A stretch of 64,000 nucleotides of DNA from Ktedonospora formicarum. Lineage in GTDB: Bacteria > Chloroflexota > Ktedonobacteria > Ktedonobacterales > Ktedonobacteraceae. Positions within the stretch are counted from its first letter, which is position 1. Each line of letters opens with the position of its first letter. Location of the stretch: positions 3,050,501-3,114,500 of the forward strand of contig NZ_BNJF01000001.1 of assembly GCF_016587355.1 (NCBI RefSeq), in the 5' to 3' direction. This document shows positions 49,472 to 57,824 of the stretch, in pieces. The translations under genes and the position numbers were made by a program. The notes beneath the pieces were generated by a model. That model saw only the letters and a program-made list of their open reading frames with translations, ran no database searches and was not told the origin of the DNA.

Positions 49472-50440
49472 ATGGGCAGAGCGTTGGGTGTGGAGTGCGT
49501 GAGGGGTCAGGTGTCATTCGACGATTGTAGGGAGTGCGCGGCTCAGCCGTTGCACCCCTGCCCTTGGCCTAGCGACCTCGTTGCGATGATGCGCGGTGAG
49601 GGATTCAATGAGCCGGATGAACAGACGTTTAGCCCCTCGCGTATCCTGGGATGTTCCAGGCAACGGGTATTGATGCAGCAGCATGGCTACTACATCATCA
49701 TGAAAAATCAGTATCCGATGGTTCGAGGACACATGTTTCATGCTCTGATGGAGGGTGCGCCCCCTGTTCCTGGCTGGCTCGGTGCAATCCGCGAGGTCCG
49801 TATGAGCATTCCTATCAAAACCAGGTACGGCACGATGCAGTTTCGAGCAAAGTCTGATTGTATCCAGGTGATTGACACACGCCCCGGCGACGAAGTGACC
49901 GAGCTAGACATACGTGTACTGGACTACAAGAGTACATCCAAGATTGAGCACAGCAAGCTCAAGGCCGACCGAGAGCATCAGATGCAGGTGAACATGTACG
50001 GGCTAGTAGCCGCTCAGTGTATACCGCTCTATTTGCTCGCTGACCCAGAGGACGAGAAGCTTGACCTGGTAACACGTAGATCGGTGAAGAAGATACACAA
50101 GTATCTTCCCGAACTGGTCGGTAAATCGGTGATTGTCAATGTAGTTGGCTTGGAGGTCGGCTATGCGGCTATGGAGAAAGCTCGGAGGTTTGTCAGCGAG
50201 GGTGAGTTATCCGATAAGGGGAAGATGACCAAGCGGAGCAGGCCGCAAGAGTGGGAGGACATAGTACTCGATGCTATCACCCTTCTACCGCTACACACCA
50301 CGTACAGCTACGTGCAAGCCAAGATTGAGGAACTGATAGCGGCAGAGGAAAACCTGCCAAAGCCGTTTGAGCCAGATGAAGATGATTACTGGCGTTGTGA
50401 GCGTTGCCCCGTTTACGATGCCTGCCATAAGGAAGGATAA
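49472..50440 (+). CDS. RecB/Cas4-like PD-(D/E)XK nuclease with iron-sulfur-type cysteines
   Basis: 322 residues. It contains LGCSRQRVLMQQ near residue 62, MVRGHMFHALME (QhGxxxH-like), FRAKSDCIQVID, VLDYKSTSK (D-Y-K, the catalytic core) and EHQMQVNMYGLVAA. These are the RecB-nuclease motifs in correct order. One cysteine in GCSRQR plus CERCPVYDAC at the C-terminus give the four ligands of a Cas4/AddB-type 4Fe-4S cluster. Such enzymes process DNA ends during phage replication and recombination, fitting a partner for the Rad52-like protein. Confidence 0.85.
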   Translation: MGRALGVECVRGQVSFDDCRECAAQPLHPCPWPSDLVAMMRGEGFNEPDEQTFSPSRILGCSRQRVLMQQHGYYIIMKNQYPMVRGHMFHALMEGAPPVPGWLGAIREVRMSIPIKTRYGTMQFRAKSDCIQVIDTRPGDEVTELDIRVLDYKSTSKIEHSKLKADREHQMQVNMYGLVAAQCIPLYLLADPEDEKLDLVTRRSVKKIHKYLPELVGKSVIVNVVGLEVGYAAMEKARRFVSEGELSDKGKMTKRSRPQEWEDIVLDAITLLPLHTTYSYVQAKIEELIAAEENLPKPFEPDEDDYWRCERCPVYDACHKEG

Positions 50441-50442
50441 AA

Positions 50443-50703
50443 ATGATTGACAACGCGAGACTCTTGAAGTCACTCAAGCGACTGGCGTACCTTGCAGGCA
50501 TCGGCCTGGGGGCGTTAGTCGTTGGCCTGGGAGCTGTCGCCCTACTGAGCGCCATTATCATGCTGTTCTGGAATGCCAGTATGCCCCCTCTATTCAATGC
50601 GCGACCAATGGACATGATAAGCGCGAGCGGGGTTGTTGGTTTCCTGGTCCTGGGAATTGTCATTGTTGTACTGCTTAAAGATAGACCGACACTCAAGAAA
50701 TAA
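50443..50703 (+). CDS. Small membrane protein with two helices
   Basis: 86 residues, MIDNARLLKSLKRLAYLAGI..., with membrane helices about 13-41 (AGIGLGALVVGLGAVALLSAIIMLFW) and 57-77 (SGVVGFLVLGIVIVVLL). Starts 2 bases after the nuclease stop. Unknown function. Confidence 0.6.
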   Translation: MIDNARLLKSLKRLAYLAGIGLGALVVGLGAVALLSAIIMLFWNASMPPLFNARPMDMISASGVVGFLVLGIVIVVLLKDRPTLKK

Positions 50704-50759
50704 AGCGTTCACCCGGCCCCCTTTCGAGGGGGTCGGATCAATTACAGGGAGGTAATACA

Positions 50760-51785
50760 ATGAGCAAGAATAAAGGCTTGAGCCTGGATAACTTTATTTT
50801 GAAGATAAACCGCTTCTACTTTCAGTACGTGGCGGCATTCACGAGTGGCGGCGCTCTTATTGCGGTGTCTCTCTCAGCGTTCGCTATCGGCGCGGGTCTG
50901 GTCTCTGCTGGCTATGCTGCTCACTACTCTACCCCGTTCCTGGCTGTGTTCGGGCTGGTTGGTACTCTGCTTGCTATCCTGGTCGAGACTTCTACCATCA
51001 TGGCCTGTAACCGCGCGCGCGCAGTATGGGCTAGGCGTAAGGAACTGGAAGCAGAGATTGAGGCCAAGAAGGAGAAGCGCAACGCAGACATTGACGCACT
51101 AGATAAGCGGCTCAAGTCAAAGCGGAACGCTGGCAAGCTTATGGTTCTGGTCTCAATCGGTTCTATCCTGGTAACGTCTGCCCTCTCAATGATCGTCGGT
51201 CACTTGTTTTGGTCTATGCTTTTCAAGGATGTAGTTAGCCCCTATAACGAGGTGCTCTCGGTTGCACTGGCGTTCGTTCCCTCGTTCGTAATGGTATTCT
51301 TCCAGCTTGGTGAGACGATGAACATTGAGGATGTTGCGAGCGCTTTGTCGGTGAACAAGGTTGAGACAGCAATCCGAACGGAGAGTGTGAAGCGCAGAGC
51401 CATAGCAGAGTATGACGAGCATGTACACTCAGAGGCCGATGAAGCTGCTAAGTCTGAGCAATTCAAGATTGCGGCGCGTATCCACTATGAAAACATTCTT
51501 GACGAGGTTGTGGGTGGTGGTAGTGGTAGCCTGAAGAAGCAGCTTGAGAATGAGCGTCTGGGTGTGAAGGTTACAGAAGTGCCGAATGAGCAGAAGATGT
51601 TACCAATGCCTAACCCGTACAAGGACAACCCGAAAGCGGTCGTAGTCTGGAAGTTGCTCAAGAAGCATGACTCTGAATACTTGATTGAGAGGAAAGCAGA
51701 CTTCGCGCAAAGGAATGGCATGGATAAACGTACATTCGTATCATGGGTGGAGAAGTTGACAGAGGCAATGCAAGAGAGCATATAA
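50760..51785 (+). CDS. Four-helix membrane protein with coiled coil and cytoplasmic tail
   Basis: 341 residues. Hydrophobic helices at about 28-52, 59-82, 127-152 and 164-187; a charged coiled coil (RRKELEAEIEAKKEKRNADI) joins the second and third. The cytoplasmic C-terminal half (about 190-341) ends in a helical module (KAVVVWKLLKKHDSEYLIER, then RNGMDKRTFVSWVEKLTEAM) that looks like a small DNA- or protein-binding fold. GGGAGGTAATACA upstream. Last gene of the early operon, directly before a terminator. I know no phage family with this layout. Confidence 0.6.
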   Translation: MSKNKGLSLDNFILKINRFYFQYVAAFTSGGALIAVSLSAFAIGAGLVSAGYAAHYSTPFLAVFGLVGTLLAILVETSTIMACNRARAVWARRKELEAEIEAKKEKRNADIDALDKRLKSKRNAGKLMVLVSIGSILVTSALSMIVGHLFWSMLFKDVVSPYNEVLSVALAFVPSFVMVFFQLGETMNIEDVASALSVNKVETAIRTESVKRRAIAEYDEHVHSEADEAAKSEQFKIAARIHYENILDEVVGGGSGSLKKQLENERLGVKVTEVPNEQKMLPMPNPYKDNPKAVVVWKLLKKHDSEYLIERKADFAQRNGMDKRTFVSWVEKLTEAMQESI

Positions 51786-51792
51786 AATAAAT

Positions 51793-51825
51793 GGGCGTCT
51801 CCCCGAAGGGAGCGCCCTTTCTTAT
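51793..51825 (+). terminator. Rho-independent terminator of the early operon
   Basis: GGGCGTCTCCC pairs with GGGAGCGCCC around a short loop, followed by TTTCTT, 8 bases after the stop codon at 51785. It also separates the convergent minus-strand genes. Confidence 0.85.
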
Positions 51826-52011
51826 TTATGGTAATTTACAAGCTACATATTGACTTGGATTTACTAATAAAAATGGATAATATGCGCAATTCTGGCTGAC
51901 GAACCAATGAGGGCCGATAATCACCGTACCTATAAGGACGCCTAAAGCCAAGCAAACGATACCAACGAACGCGAGGATAAGATAATCTGTGAGGTCGAAT
52001 CTCCCTCTCAT
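51826..52011 (-). CDS. Small membrane protein
   Basis: 61 residues from MRGRFDLTDYLILAFVGIVC (AGGAGGG 4 bases upstream). One long hydrophobic stretch (DYLILAFVGIVCLALGVLIGTVII) and a short external tail. It follows the lipoprotein gene on the same strand and is probably co-transcribed. Confidence 0.6.
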   Translation of the reverse strand: MRGRFDLTDYLILAFVGIVCLALGVLIGTVIIGPHWFVSQNCAYYPFLLVNPSQYVACKLP

Positions 52012-52031
52012 CTTTCCCTCCTGGGATGCTG

Positions 52032-52565
52032 CTACGCTTTCAAATCCCAAATCGTTTGACCAGAAGCAATGATATCCGCCTCAAACGCGAGGGTGAAATT
52101 CTTATCTGATTGCTTAATTTCGTATACTAAATCACCTTTCGCCTTGTCGCCTGCGGCTACTTTGCCATCAGGGGCGGGGGTCGTGTTACCACCAACAAGG
52201 ATCGAATTATTTGCCTTTTCTCCATCGGCGTTCTTCAATGTGAAGTTTGCGATACTGCTGATGACCTGCTCTTTGTTACTGATGTTCTTTACTGTCACAT
52301 TAACCAGCAAATATTTCTTTCCGGCAGGGGGTGTTATAAAGTCAGCACCACTAGATGTCGATACCTTATTAACTGTTATCTCCCATGTATCCCCAACCTT
52401 TACCGTCTCACCCACCTTAAAATGTTTTGCTGGTTGTTGCTGGTCTGTTGTTTGTGTCGAGGAGGTGCTTGTTGTTCCGGTGTTGGTGTTAGAGTCAGCT
52501 CCACATGCGAGCAACGCCCCGATCATGATGAGCAAGCCAACAAAAAAAGTCACAGATTTCTTCAT
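52032..52565 (-). CDS. DUF4352-type lipoprotein (lysogenic conversion gene)
   Basis: 177 residues. A lipoprotein signal peptide, KKSVTFFVGLLIMIGALLAC, places the lipid-bearing cysteine at residue 21. A Ser/Thr/Gln-rich spacer (about 22-45) follows, then an Ig-like domain: VGETVKVGDTWEITVNKVST, KKYLLVNVTVKNISNKEQVI and FTLKNADGEKANNS. This matches DUF4352. Extracellular lipoproteins encoded by prophages often block superinfection or alter the host surface; here that is inference. It has its own strong promoter, so it can be expressed in the lysogen. Confidence 0.85.
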   Translation of the reverse strand: MKKSVTFFVGLLIMIGALLACGADSNTNTGTTSTSSTQTTDQQQPAKHFKVGETVKVGDTWEITVNKVSTSSGADFITPPAGKKYLLVNVTVKNISNKEQVISSIANFTLKNADGEKANNSILVGGNTTPAPDGKVAAGDKAKGDLVYEIKQSDKNFTLAFEADIIASGQTIWDLKA

Positions 52566-52611
52566 TAATTTACTCTCTTTCTAAAATAGTTCCCTTCATT
52601 GGGTAAAAATG

Positions 52612-52640
52612 AGTATAAATTATAGATTTAAAAAAGTCAA
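52612..52640 (-). promoter_or_regulatory. Promoter of the lipoprotein gene
   Basis: Minus strand TTGACT (52640-52635), 17-base spacer, TATACT (52617-52612), 47 bases before the start codon. Confidence 0.85.
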
Positions 52641-53094
52641 TAGTTGATTTAAGATTTATAGAGTGATAGATCGGGCATGAACTGGCTTTAGAAGCGATCT
52701 GAGAGGGACAATTTATAAACGTTCGGCTACCTGGGTTTTAGTACGCGGAGTTAACTGAGCAAATAATAATACAAATGTCTTACAAATGCAAGCAATGTTC
52801 TGACAAAGTTGTATAGACGCCGAACAACGTAGCGCAAGCTCGAAACATCGACCTGCAAGACGCATACAACGATTAACAGGCCCCGCGCAAAACTCAAACA
52901 TAGGGCGAGCACTTACCGTACATTGGCGTGCAACGCGTTGTGCATTCGCATCAATCGGCTGACAACACCGCGCAACGGGAGGTGCAACACCCTACAACGA
53001 TCAGACACAGGCCGGATGAGTCAGAGCAAGAAAATTGCTCGATAGCGCAAAAAATGCAAAACTGAGCTCAAAAATGAGGTTTGAAATACAACAG
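52641..53094. other. Intergenic region with CAACG-type palindrome
   Basis: About 450 bases without a credible gene. It contains the perfect palindrome CAACGCGTTG (52931-52940) in a stretch with many GCAAC words, and a TCAATCGGCTGACAAC sequence related to the -35 context of the early promoters. No clear promoter is visible. Confidence 0.35.
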
Positions 53095-53412
53095 TCATCG
53101 CTGCTCCTTCCGTTGAGTTGATGCCGCATATTCCGGTAAGAATAAAATGTAGTTGCCAGTCTCATGTTCATTCGCCCTGGCTCGAAGATATTGCCCAACA
53201 AACCAGGCTCCATCAGGAAGGGTATACCGATATCGAGGTTCAAGAGTTTGATACCTTCCAGCCCTTTCTACTGTTGTACCTTGGGGGCAGGTGAGCAGAT
53301 CGTGATGGGTTGGTTTAGCATCAAGGATGCATCCGTGTTCCTGTAAGTAGTGTTTACCCCAGTTTGCCATTCCTTTGTTGCATTTGAGGATGATTGCTTG
53401 TTCTTTGCTCAT
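53095..53412 (-). CDS. Hypothetical phage protein
   Basis: 105 residues, MSKEQAIILKCNKGMANWGK..., with ERAGRYQTLEPRYRYTLPDG and WFVGQYLRARANEHETGNYI. A mixed fold with many aromatic residues. Its start overlaps the preceding gene by 4 bases. No family recognised. Confidence 0.6.
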   Translation of the reverse strand: MSKEQAIILKCNKGMANWGKHYLQEHGCILDAKPTHHDLLTCPQGTTVERAGRYQTLEPRYRYTLPDGAWFVGQYLRARANEHETGNYILFLPEYAASTQRKEQR

Positions 53413-53636
53413 GGCACCATCTTATCGTTCAACTCAATAAGCATCTCTGCCGCCTGCTCACTGTTCCCAAGAGCCGATTCTAACTGCTCATAGCACGCGT
53501 AGATTGAGTCATACTTATGGTTTACCATGTTGTGCTTGGCAACCTCTGCAACTCCATTCAATCCTCGCTGCATCGCCTGATATTCAAGTTCAATCCTTTT
53601 TCTGAGTTGTGCCACTTCGCTTTCCACCATGATCAA
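53409..53636 (-). CDS. Small helical phage protein
   Basis: 75 residues, MIMVESEVAQLRKRIELEYQ..., fully helical and acidic, ending MLIELNDKMVP. Coupled to the next gene by an ATGA overlap. It diverges from the regulator at 53821 and may share its operator region. Confidence 0.6.
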   Translation of the reverse strand: MIMVESEVAQLRKRIELEYQAMQRGLNGVAEVAKHNMVNHKYDSIYACYEQLESALGNSEQAAEMLIELNDKMVP

Positions 53637-53694
53637 CGTCTCCTTGCTTAATAAATTATTTTATCTCCATATAACACTTAAATGTTAGCATTAC

Positions 53695-53800
53695 AATGCA
53701 TACATTACAAGGATATCGCTAAATTACTATGCCTAAAATCATATTCTGCTAACCCTTACGCTTTGATACACTCTTAATGATGTGTAAGAATGCATACATT
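53695..53800. promoter_or_regulatory. Two perfect 12-bp operator-like repeats before the regulator/TIR-RM unit
   Basis: AATGCATACATT occurs at 53695-53706 and 53789-53800, 94 bases apart. The right copy lies just after a TTGATA (53763-53768) / AAGAAT promoter-like pair and 20 bases before the regulator start. Such placement suits autorepression by the Cro-like protein and co-control of the divergent gene at 53636. Confidence 0.55.
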
Positions 53801-53820
53801 TGTAAGCTTAGGAGTACTGT

Positions 53821-54036
53821 ATGGCCGTGCGCCTCAGAGTAAAGGAAATTGCGGAAGCGCAAGGAATCAGCACTGCAAAGCTTGCAAGAAAAGCAGATTT
53901 GGACAATAGAACCGTATATCGTATCGTGCGCGACCCTTTCGCCGAAATTACGACTGTTACGCTTGGTCGGCTAGCCGATGCATTAGGGGTGTCTGTGAAA
54001 GATTTAGTGGAAGATGCCCCCAACCCTACCAATTAA
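53821..54036 (+). CDS. Cro/C-protein-like HTH regulator
   Basis: 71 residues consisting almost only of an XRE-type HTH: RLRVKEIAEAQGISTAKLAR, then KADLDNRTVYRIVRDPFAEI and LGRLADALGVSVKDL. Small stand-alone proteins of this type are found as controller (C) proteins of restriction-modification systems and as Cro-type repressors. It stands 77 bases upstream of the TIR/restriction-modification gene on the same strand, and two perfect repeats lie in its promoter region. It therefore probably times expression of the dangerous neighbour. Confidence 0.8.
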   Translation: MAVRLRVKEIAEAQGISTAKLARKADLDNRTVYRIVRDPFAEITTVTLGRLADALGVSVKDLVEDAPNPTN

Positions 54037-54113
54037 CCTCTCTATCTCTACCACCTGTATCTGTAGTTTGGGATTCGTAGTTCTACGTTGAGCCTGAGCA
54101 AGGAGTGCTACTT

Positions 54114-57100
54114 GTGGCGGCTGATGCATTCGAGTTGTTCTATTCATACGCAAATGAAGATGAGCGCCTGCTCAAGAAGTTAGAAAAACATCTCTCTCTC
54201 CTTTCGCGTCAAAATTTGATTTCCGCTTGGCAAAAACAGAACATCTTAGCGGGCACCTTGTGGGATCAAGAGCTGCGCGAACACCTGAAAACGGCACATA
54301 TTATTTTGCTTCTTGTAAGTGCGAACTTTATTGCATCTGACTACTGTTTTAGTGTTGAAATGCAGGAAGCTCTTAGGCGTCACAAAGTAGGTGATGCTCA
54401 TGTCATTCCTATTCTTCTCCAACCCTGTGATTGGGAATATGCTCCCTTCGGCCCTTTGAAAGTGTTACCTAGCAATAGAAAGCCTGTTACAATGTGGTCA
54501 AATGAAAATGCTGCTTTCGCCAATATCGCTAAGGGTGTCCGTAAAGCTGTCAATGAAATGAACGGTGTTGAAGAGCCGGACGACGAAGATACGACAGAGG
54601 AAAAGAAGACAACGAAGGGCGGAGGTGTTGGAAGGAAGAATATGGCGCGTACCCCACAGAATATCGATAAGAAGTTTCTCAATAAAGTTACAAATCAATA
54701 CTATGCTGAGTTGAAGGGCTATCAAGAGGTCGCAAATTACGAACTAGGTCTCCGTGCAGCTTTTCAGAACATGCTGTCTGCTGTTGCCAAGTATTGCGGG
54801 TGGTCCCTAGCTCCTGAGATGACAATTGAGAAGATTCGCCCCGATGGTGTTGTGCTAGACGAGTTCCGTATCCGTCGTGGTTATTGGGAAGCGAAAGGGC
54901 CAAAGACCGACCTAGAAGCTGAAATCACCAAAAAGATTGCTGCTGGCTACCCCTTAATCAACACTGTCTTCGAGGATAGCAAACGGGCGGTATTGTTCCA
55001 GGGGAAGCGGCGTACACCCAATGATTATGATCTGACAGATAAAAATCGAGTCATAGATTTACTGCGCGACTTCTTCACTTATGTAGAGCCAGATATTGAG
55101 AACTTCGAGGAGGCGGTTGATGAATTTAAGGAAAGAATACCGGAGCACGCCCAGGCCCTTCTGAATATCATCGCAGAAGAGCATAAACTTAACAAGAAAT
55201 TCCAGGTTGCCTTTACTGCCTTTGCAGAGGTATGCCGCACTTCACTAGATCCTAAGATGAACAATGATGCCATTGATGAGATGCTAATACAGCACCTTCT
55301 TACTGAGCGTCTCTTCCGCACCGTTTTTAATAATCCCGATTTTGTACGACGTAATGTTATTGCTGCCGAGATTGAGAAAGTTATTGATGCCCTTGCCAGC
55401 CGTTCCTTCAATCGCAACGAATTTCTCAAGACTCTGGACCGTTTCTATGTAGCAATAGAAAAAGCCGCAAAGGGGCGAGAGAATTGGAGTGAGCGACAAG
55501 AGTTTCTCAATACGGTCTATGAGCGCTTCTTCCAAGGTTTCTCTGTCAAGCAAGCTGACGTACATGGCATTGTTTACACACCACAAGAGATTGTAAATTT
55601 TATGGTTGATAGTGTTGATGAGGTACTCAAGAGCGAATTCGGTAAGTCTATCGAGACTTCTGGTGTCAAAATCCTAGACCCTGCTACTGGTACTGGAAAC
55701 TTCATCGTCAACCTCATTCGGCGCATAGATGACTTCTCATTGGAGGCAAAATATAAAGAAGACCTCTTTTGCAATGAAATCATGCTTTTGCCGTATTATA
55801 TTTCCTCCCTCAATATCGAACACGAATACTATGCGAAAATGGGTCAATATGAACCTTTTGAGGGAGTGTGTTTTGCAGATTCGTTAGAACTGGCTGAAGG
55901 CAAACAGATGCGGCTAGAGATGTTTGTTGAGGAAAATACAGAGCGAGTTAAACGCGAAAAGGATGCGGATATTACGGTAGTGTTGGGAAATCCACCCTAT
56001 AATGTCGGCCAGAAAAGTGAAAATGACAACAATAAGAATCGCAAATATCCAATAGTTGATGAAAGCGTTTATGAAAAATATGTGCGAGGTTCGAACGCAA
56101 CAAATACTAGAGCTTTAAGCGATGCTTATGTGAAGTTTTTTCGTTGGGCCACTGATCGCTTACAGGATAATGATGGCATCGTTTGTTTCGTCAGCAATAA
56201 TAGCTTTCTTGATAGTTATGCATTTGATGGTTTTCGTAAGCGTTTAGCTGATGAGTTTACTCAGATTTATCATATAGATCTTGGTGGAAATGCGCGCAAG
56301 AGGAAGGGTGGTAATGTCTTTGGCATTATGGTCGGCGTCGGTATTACAATACTCGTTCGTAATCGTGCTCATGTAAATCAACACAAGCCTGCTATTATCA
56401 ACTACTACAAAGTAGATGATAATCTGAAAGGCACAGCCAAACTCAAATTTTTGGCAGAAGCGGGAAGTATTAAGGGAATTACTTGGCAAATACTACAGCC
56501 AGATGAAAATTATACTTGGATTACTGAGGGCCTTCACAAGGAATTTGCCATGTTTTTGGCAATGGGCAATAAAGATGCTAAAGCAGCTAATAATGTAGAT
56601 GCAGGCGGAGCAGAGTTCCGTTCTATTTTTAAGGCTTATTCACCGGGTATACAGACTAACCGGGATAGCTGGATGTACGACTTCGATAAGAATAAGCTAG
56701 CAGAGAAGGCTAAACGAATAATTGACACGTATAATTTGGAGATGACCAGATGGCAAAAAGCAGGCTCACCCAAAGACATAGATAATTTTGTCCTTGCAGA
56801 CGAAACAAAAATAAAATGGAGCAGTAGACTAAAAGAGTGTTTGGCAAGAGGCATAGAAGCTCATTTTAATTCAAATGCTATTCGCAATGCCTTCTATCGC
56901 CCTTATACTCGAAAATACCTCTATTTTGATAGTATTATGAATCATAGGCAAGGGGTATTTCAGTCAATTTACCCCCAACCTATATGCGAAACTGATAATA
57001 CAGTCATCTGGTTGAAAGTAGGGGCAGAGTGGCCTACTTTTGCTTTAGCTGTAAACGCATTTCCAGACTTGCTTCCACAGGGAGCATCTCAGTGTTTCCC

Positions 57101-57779
57101 GTTTTATACTTATTCAAAAGATGGTAGTAACCGTCGCGAGAACATTACGAATTGGGCACTTAAACAATTTCGGGAGAAGTACGGCTCCGAAGTCACGAAA
57201 CGGGATATTTTTCATTATGTCTATGCTATGCTGCATCACCCTCAGTACCGCGAACTATATAGTGAGAATCTTAAACGCGATTTACCGCACATCCCCTTGT
57301 TGCTGAATGAGGAAAGCTTTGAGGCATGTGTGAGTGTGGGTAAGCAGTTGATGGATTTGCATGTGAATTATGAACAGGCTGAAGAGTACGACTTGAAGGC
57401 AAATTCTAACAAAGACATTCCAATGGTCCAACGGCTCTACGTCAAGAAGATGAAGCTTTCGGCGGATAAAACATCTCTGATAATGAGTGAAGGGTTGACG
57501 CTGCAAGGCATACCACAAGAGTGCTTTGAGTATCGTCTTGGCAATCGTTCGGCATTAGATTGGGTAATCGACCAGTATCAGGTTTCGACCGATAAGCGTA
57601 GCGGTCTTGAAAGTGATCCTAATCGTCTGGACGATGCACAATATATTATGCGTCTGGTTAAGCAGGTTGTGACAGTGAGTGTGAAGACTGTAGAACTGGT
57701 GAAGGAACTAGAGGAGGCGGTAACGGCGGAGGACTGGCTAGGAGCACAGACCGAAGAGAGCTTAGAGGAACCAGCATAA
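54114..57779 (+). CDS. TIR domain fused to type ISP-like restriction-modification enzyme
   Basis: 1221 residues from GTG 54114 (AGGAG 8 bases upstream). Residues about 5-148 are a TIR domain: FELFYSYANEDERLLKKLEK, SANFIASDYCFSVEMQEAL with the predicted catalytic glutamate E82, then PILLQPCDWEYAPFG. An acidic/lysine linker follows (about 150-185). An Mrr-like nuclease region shows RPDGVVLDEF and GYWEAKGPKTDLEAEI (E259-A-K261). No helicase motifs are present, unlike canonical type ISP enzymes. The N6-adenine methyltransferase has motif I DPATGTGNF (522-530) and motif IV NPPYN (626-630). The C-terminal part (about 1010-1065) has ITNWALKQFREKYGSEVTKRDIFHYVYAMLHHPQYRELY-type sequence in order, the hallmark of type ISP enzymes. 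Sequence is more AT-rich than the phage core. Predicted to defend the lysogen; coupling of TIR to modification sensing is inference. Confidence 0.9.
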   Translation: MAADAFELFYSYANEDERLLKKLEKHLSLLSRQNLISAWQKQNILAGTLWDQELREHLKTAHIILLLVSANFIASDYCFSVEMQEALRRHKVGDAHVIPILLQPCDWEYAPFGPLKVLPSNRKPVTMWSNENAAFANIAKGVRKAVNEMNGVEEPDDEDTTEEKKTTKGGGVGRKNMARTPQNIDKKFLNKVTNQYYAELKGYQEVANYELGLRAAFQNMLSAVAKYCGWSLAPEMTIEKIRPDGVVLDEFRIRRGYWEAKGPKTDLEAEITKKIAAGYPLINTVFEDSKRAVLFQGKRRTPNDYDLTDKNRVIDLLRDFFTYVEPDIENFEEAVDEFKERIPEHAQALLNIIAEEHKLNKKFQVAFTAFAEVCRTSLDPKMNNDAIDEMLIQHLLTERLFRTVFNNPDFVRRNVIAAEIEKVIDALASRSFNRNEFLKTLDRFYVAIEKAAKGRENWSERQEFLNTVYERFFQGFSVKQADVHGIVYTPQEIVNFMVDSVDEVLKSEFGKSIETSGVKILDPATGTGNFIVNLIRRIDDFSLEAKYKEDLFCNEIMLLPYYISSLNIEHEYYAKMGQYEPFEGVCFADSLELAEGKQMRLEMFVEENTERVKREKDADITVVLGNPPYNVGQKSENDNNKNRKYPIVDESVYEKYVRGSNATNTRALSDAYVKFFRWATDRLQDNDGIVCFVSNNSFLDSYAFDGFRKRLADEFTQIYHIDLGGNARKRKGGNVFGIMVGVGITILVRNRAHVNQHKPAIINYYKVDDNLKGTAKLKFLAEAGSIKGITWQILQPDENYTWITEGLHKEFAMFLAMGNKDAKAANNVDAGGAEFRSIFKAYSPGIQTNRDSWMYDFDKNKLAEKAKRIIDTYNLEMTRWQKAGSPKDIDNFVLADETKIKWSSRLKECLARGIEAHFNSNAIRNAFYRPYTRKYLYFDSIMNHRQGVFQSIYPQPICETDNTVIWLKVGAEWPTFALAVNAFPDLLPQGASQCFPFYTYSKDGSNRRENITNWALKQFREKYGSEVTKRDIFHYVYAMLHHPQYRELYSENLKRDLPHIPLLLNEESFEACVSVGKQLMDLHVNYEQAEEYDLKANSNKDIPMVQRLYVKKMKLSADKTSLIMSEGLTLQGIPQECFEYRLGNRSALDWVIDQYQVSTDKRSGLESDPNRLDDAQYIMRLVKQVVTVSVKTVELVKELEEAVTAEDWLGAQTEESLEEPA

Positions 57780-57790
57780 ATACAAAAGAG

Positions 57791-57822
57791 GGGCCTGGAT
57801 AACACTATCCAAGCCCTTTTTC
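57791..57822. terminator. Terminator between the TIR-RM gene and the integrase
   Basis: GGGCCTGGAT (57791-57800) pairs with ATCCAAGCCC (57807-57816) around a 6-base loop, followed by TTTTT. It ends the plus-strand unit 12 bases after its stop and lies 3 bases beyond the end of the convergent integrase gene. Confidence 0.9.
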
Positions 57823-57824
57823 TT

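Noticed and set aside
52713..52901. 62-codon minus-strand frame
   Set aside because: Cysteine-rich without pattern, no ribosome site, in a stretch of repeats.
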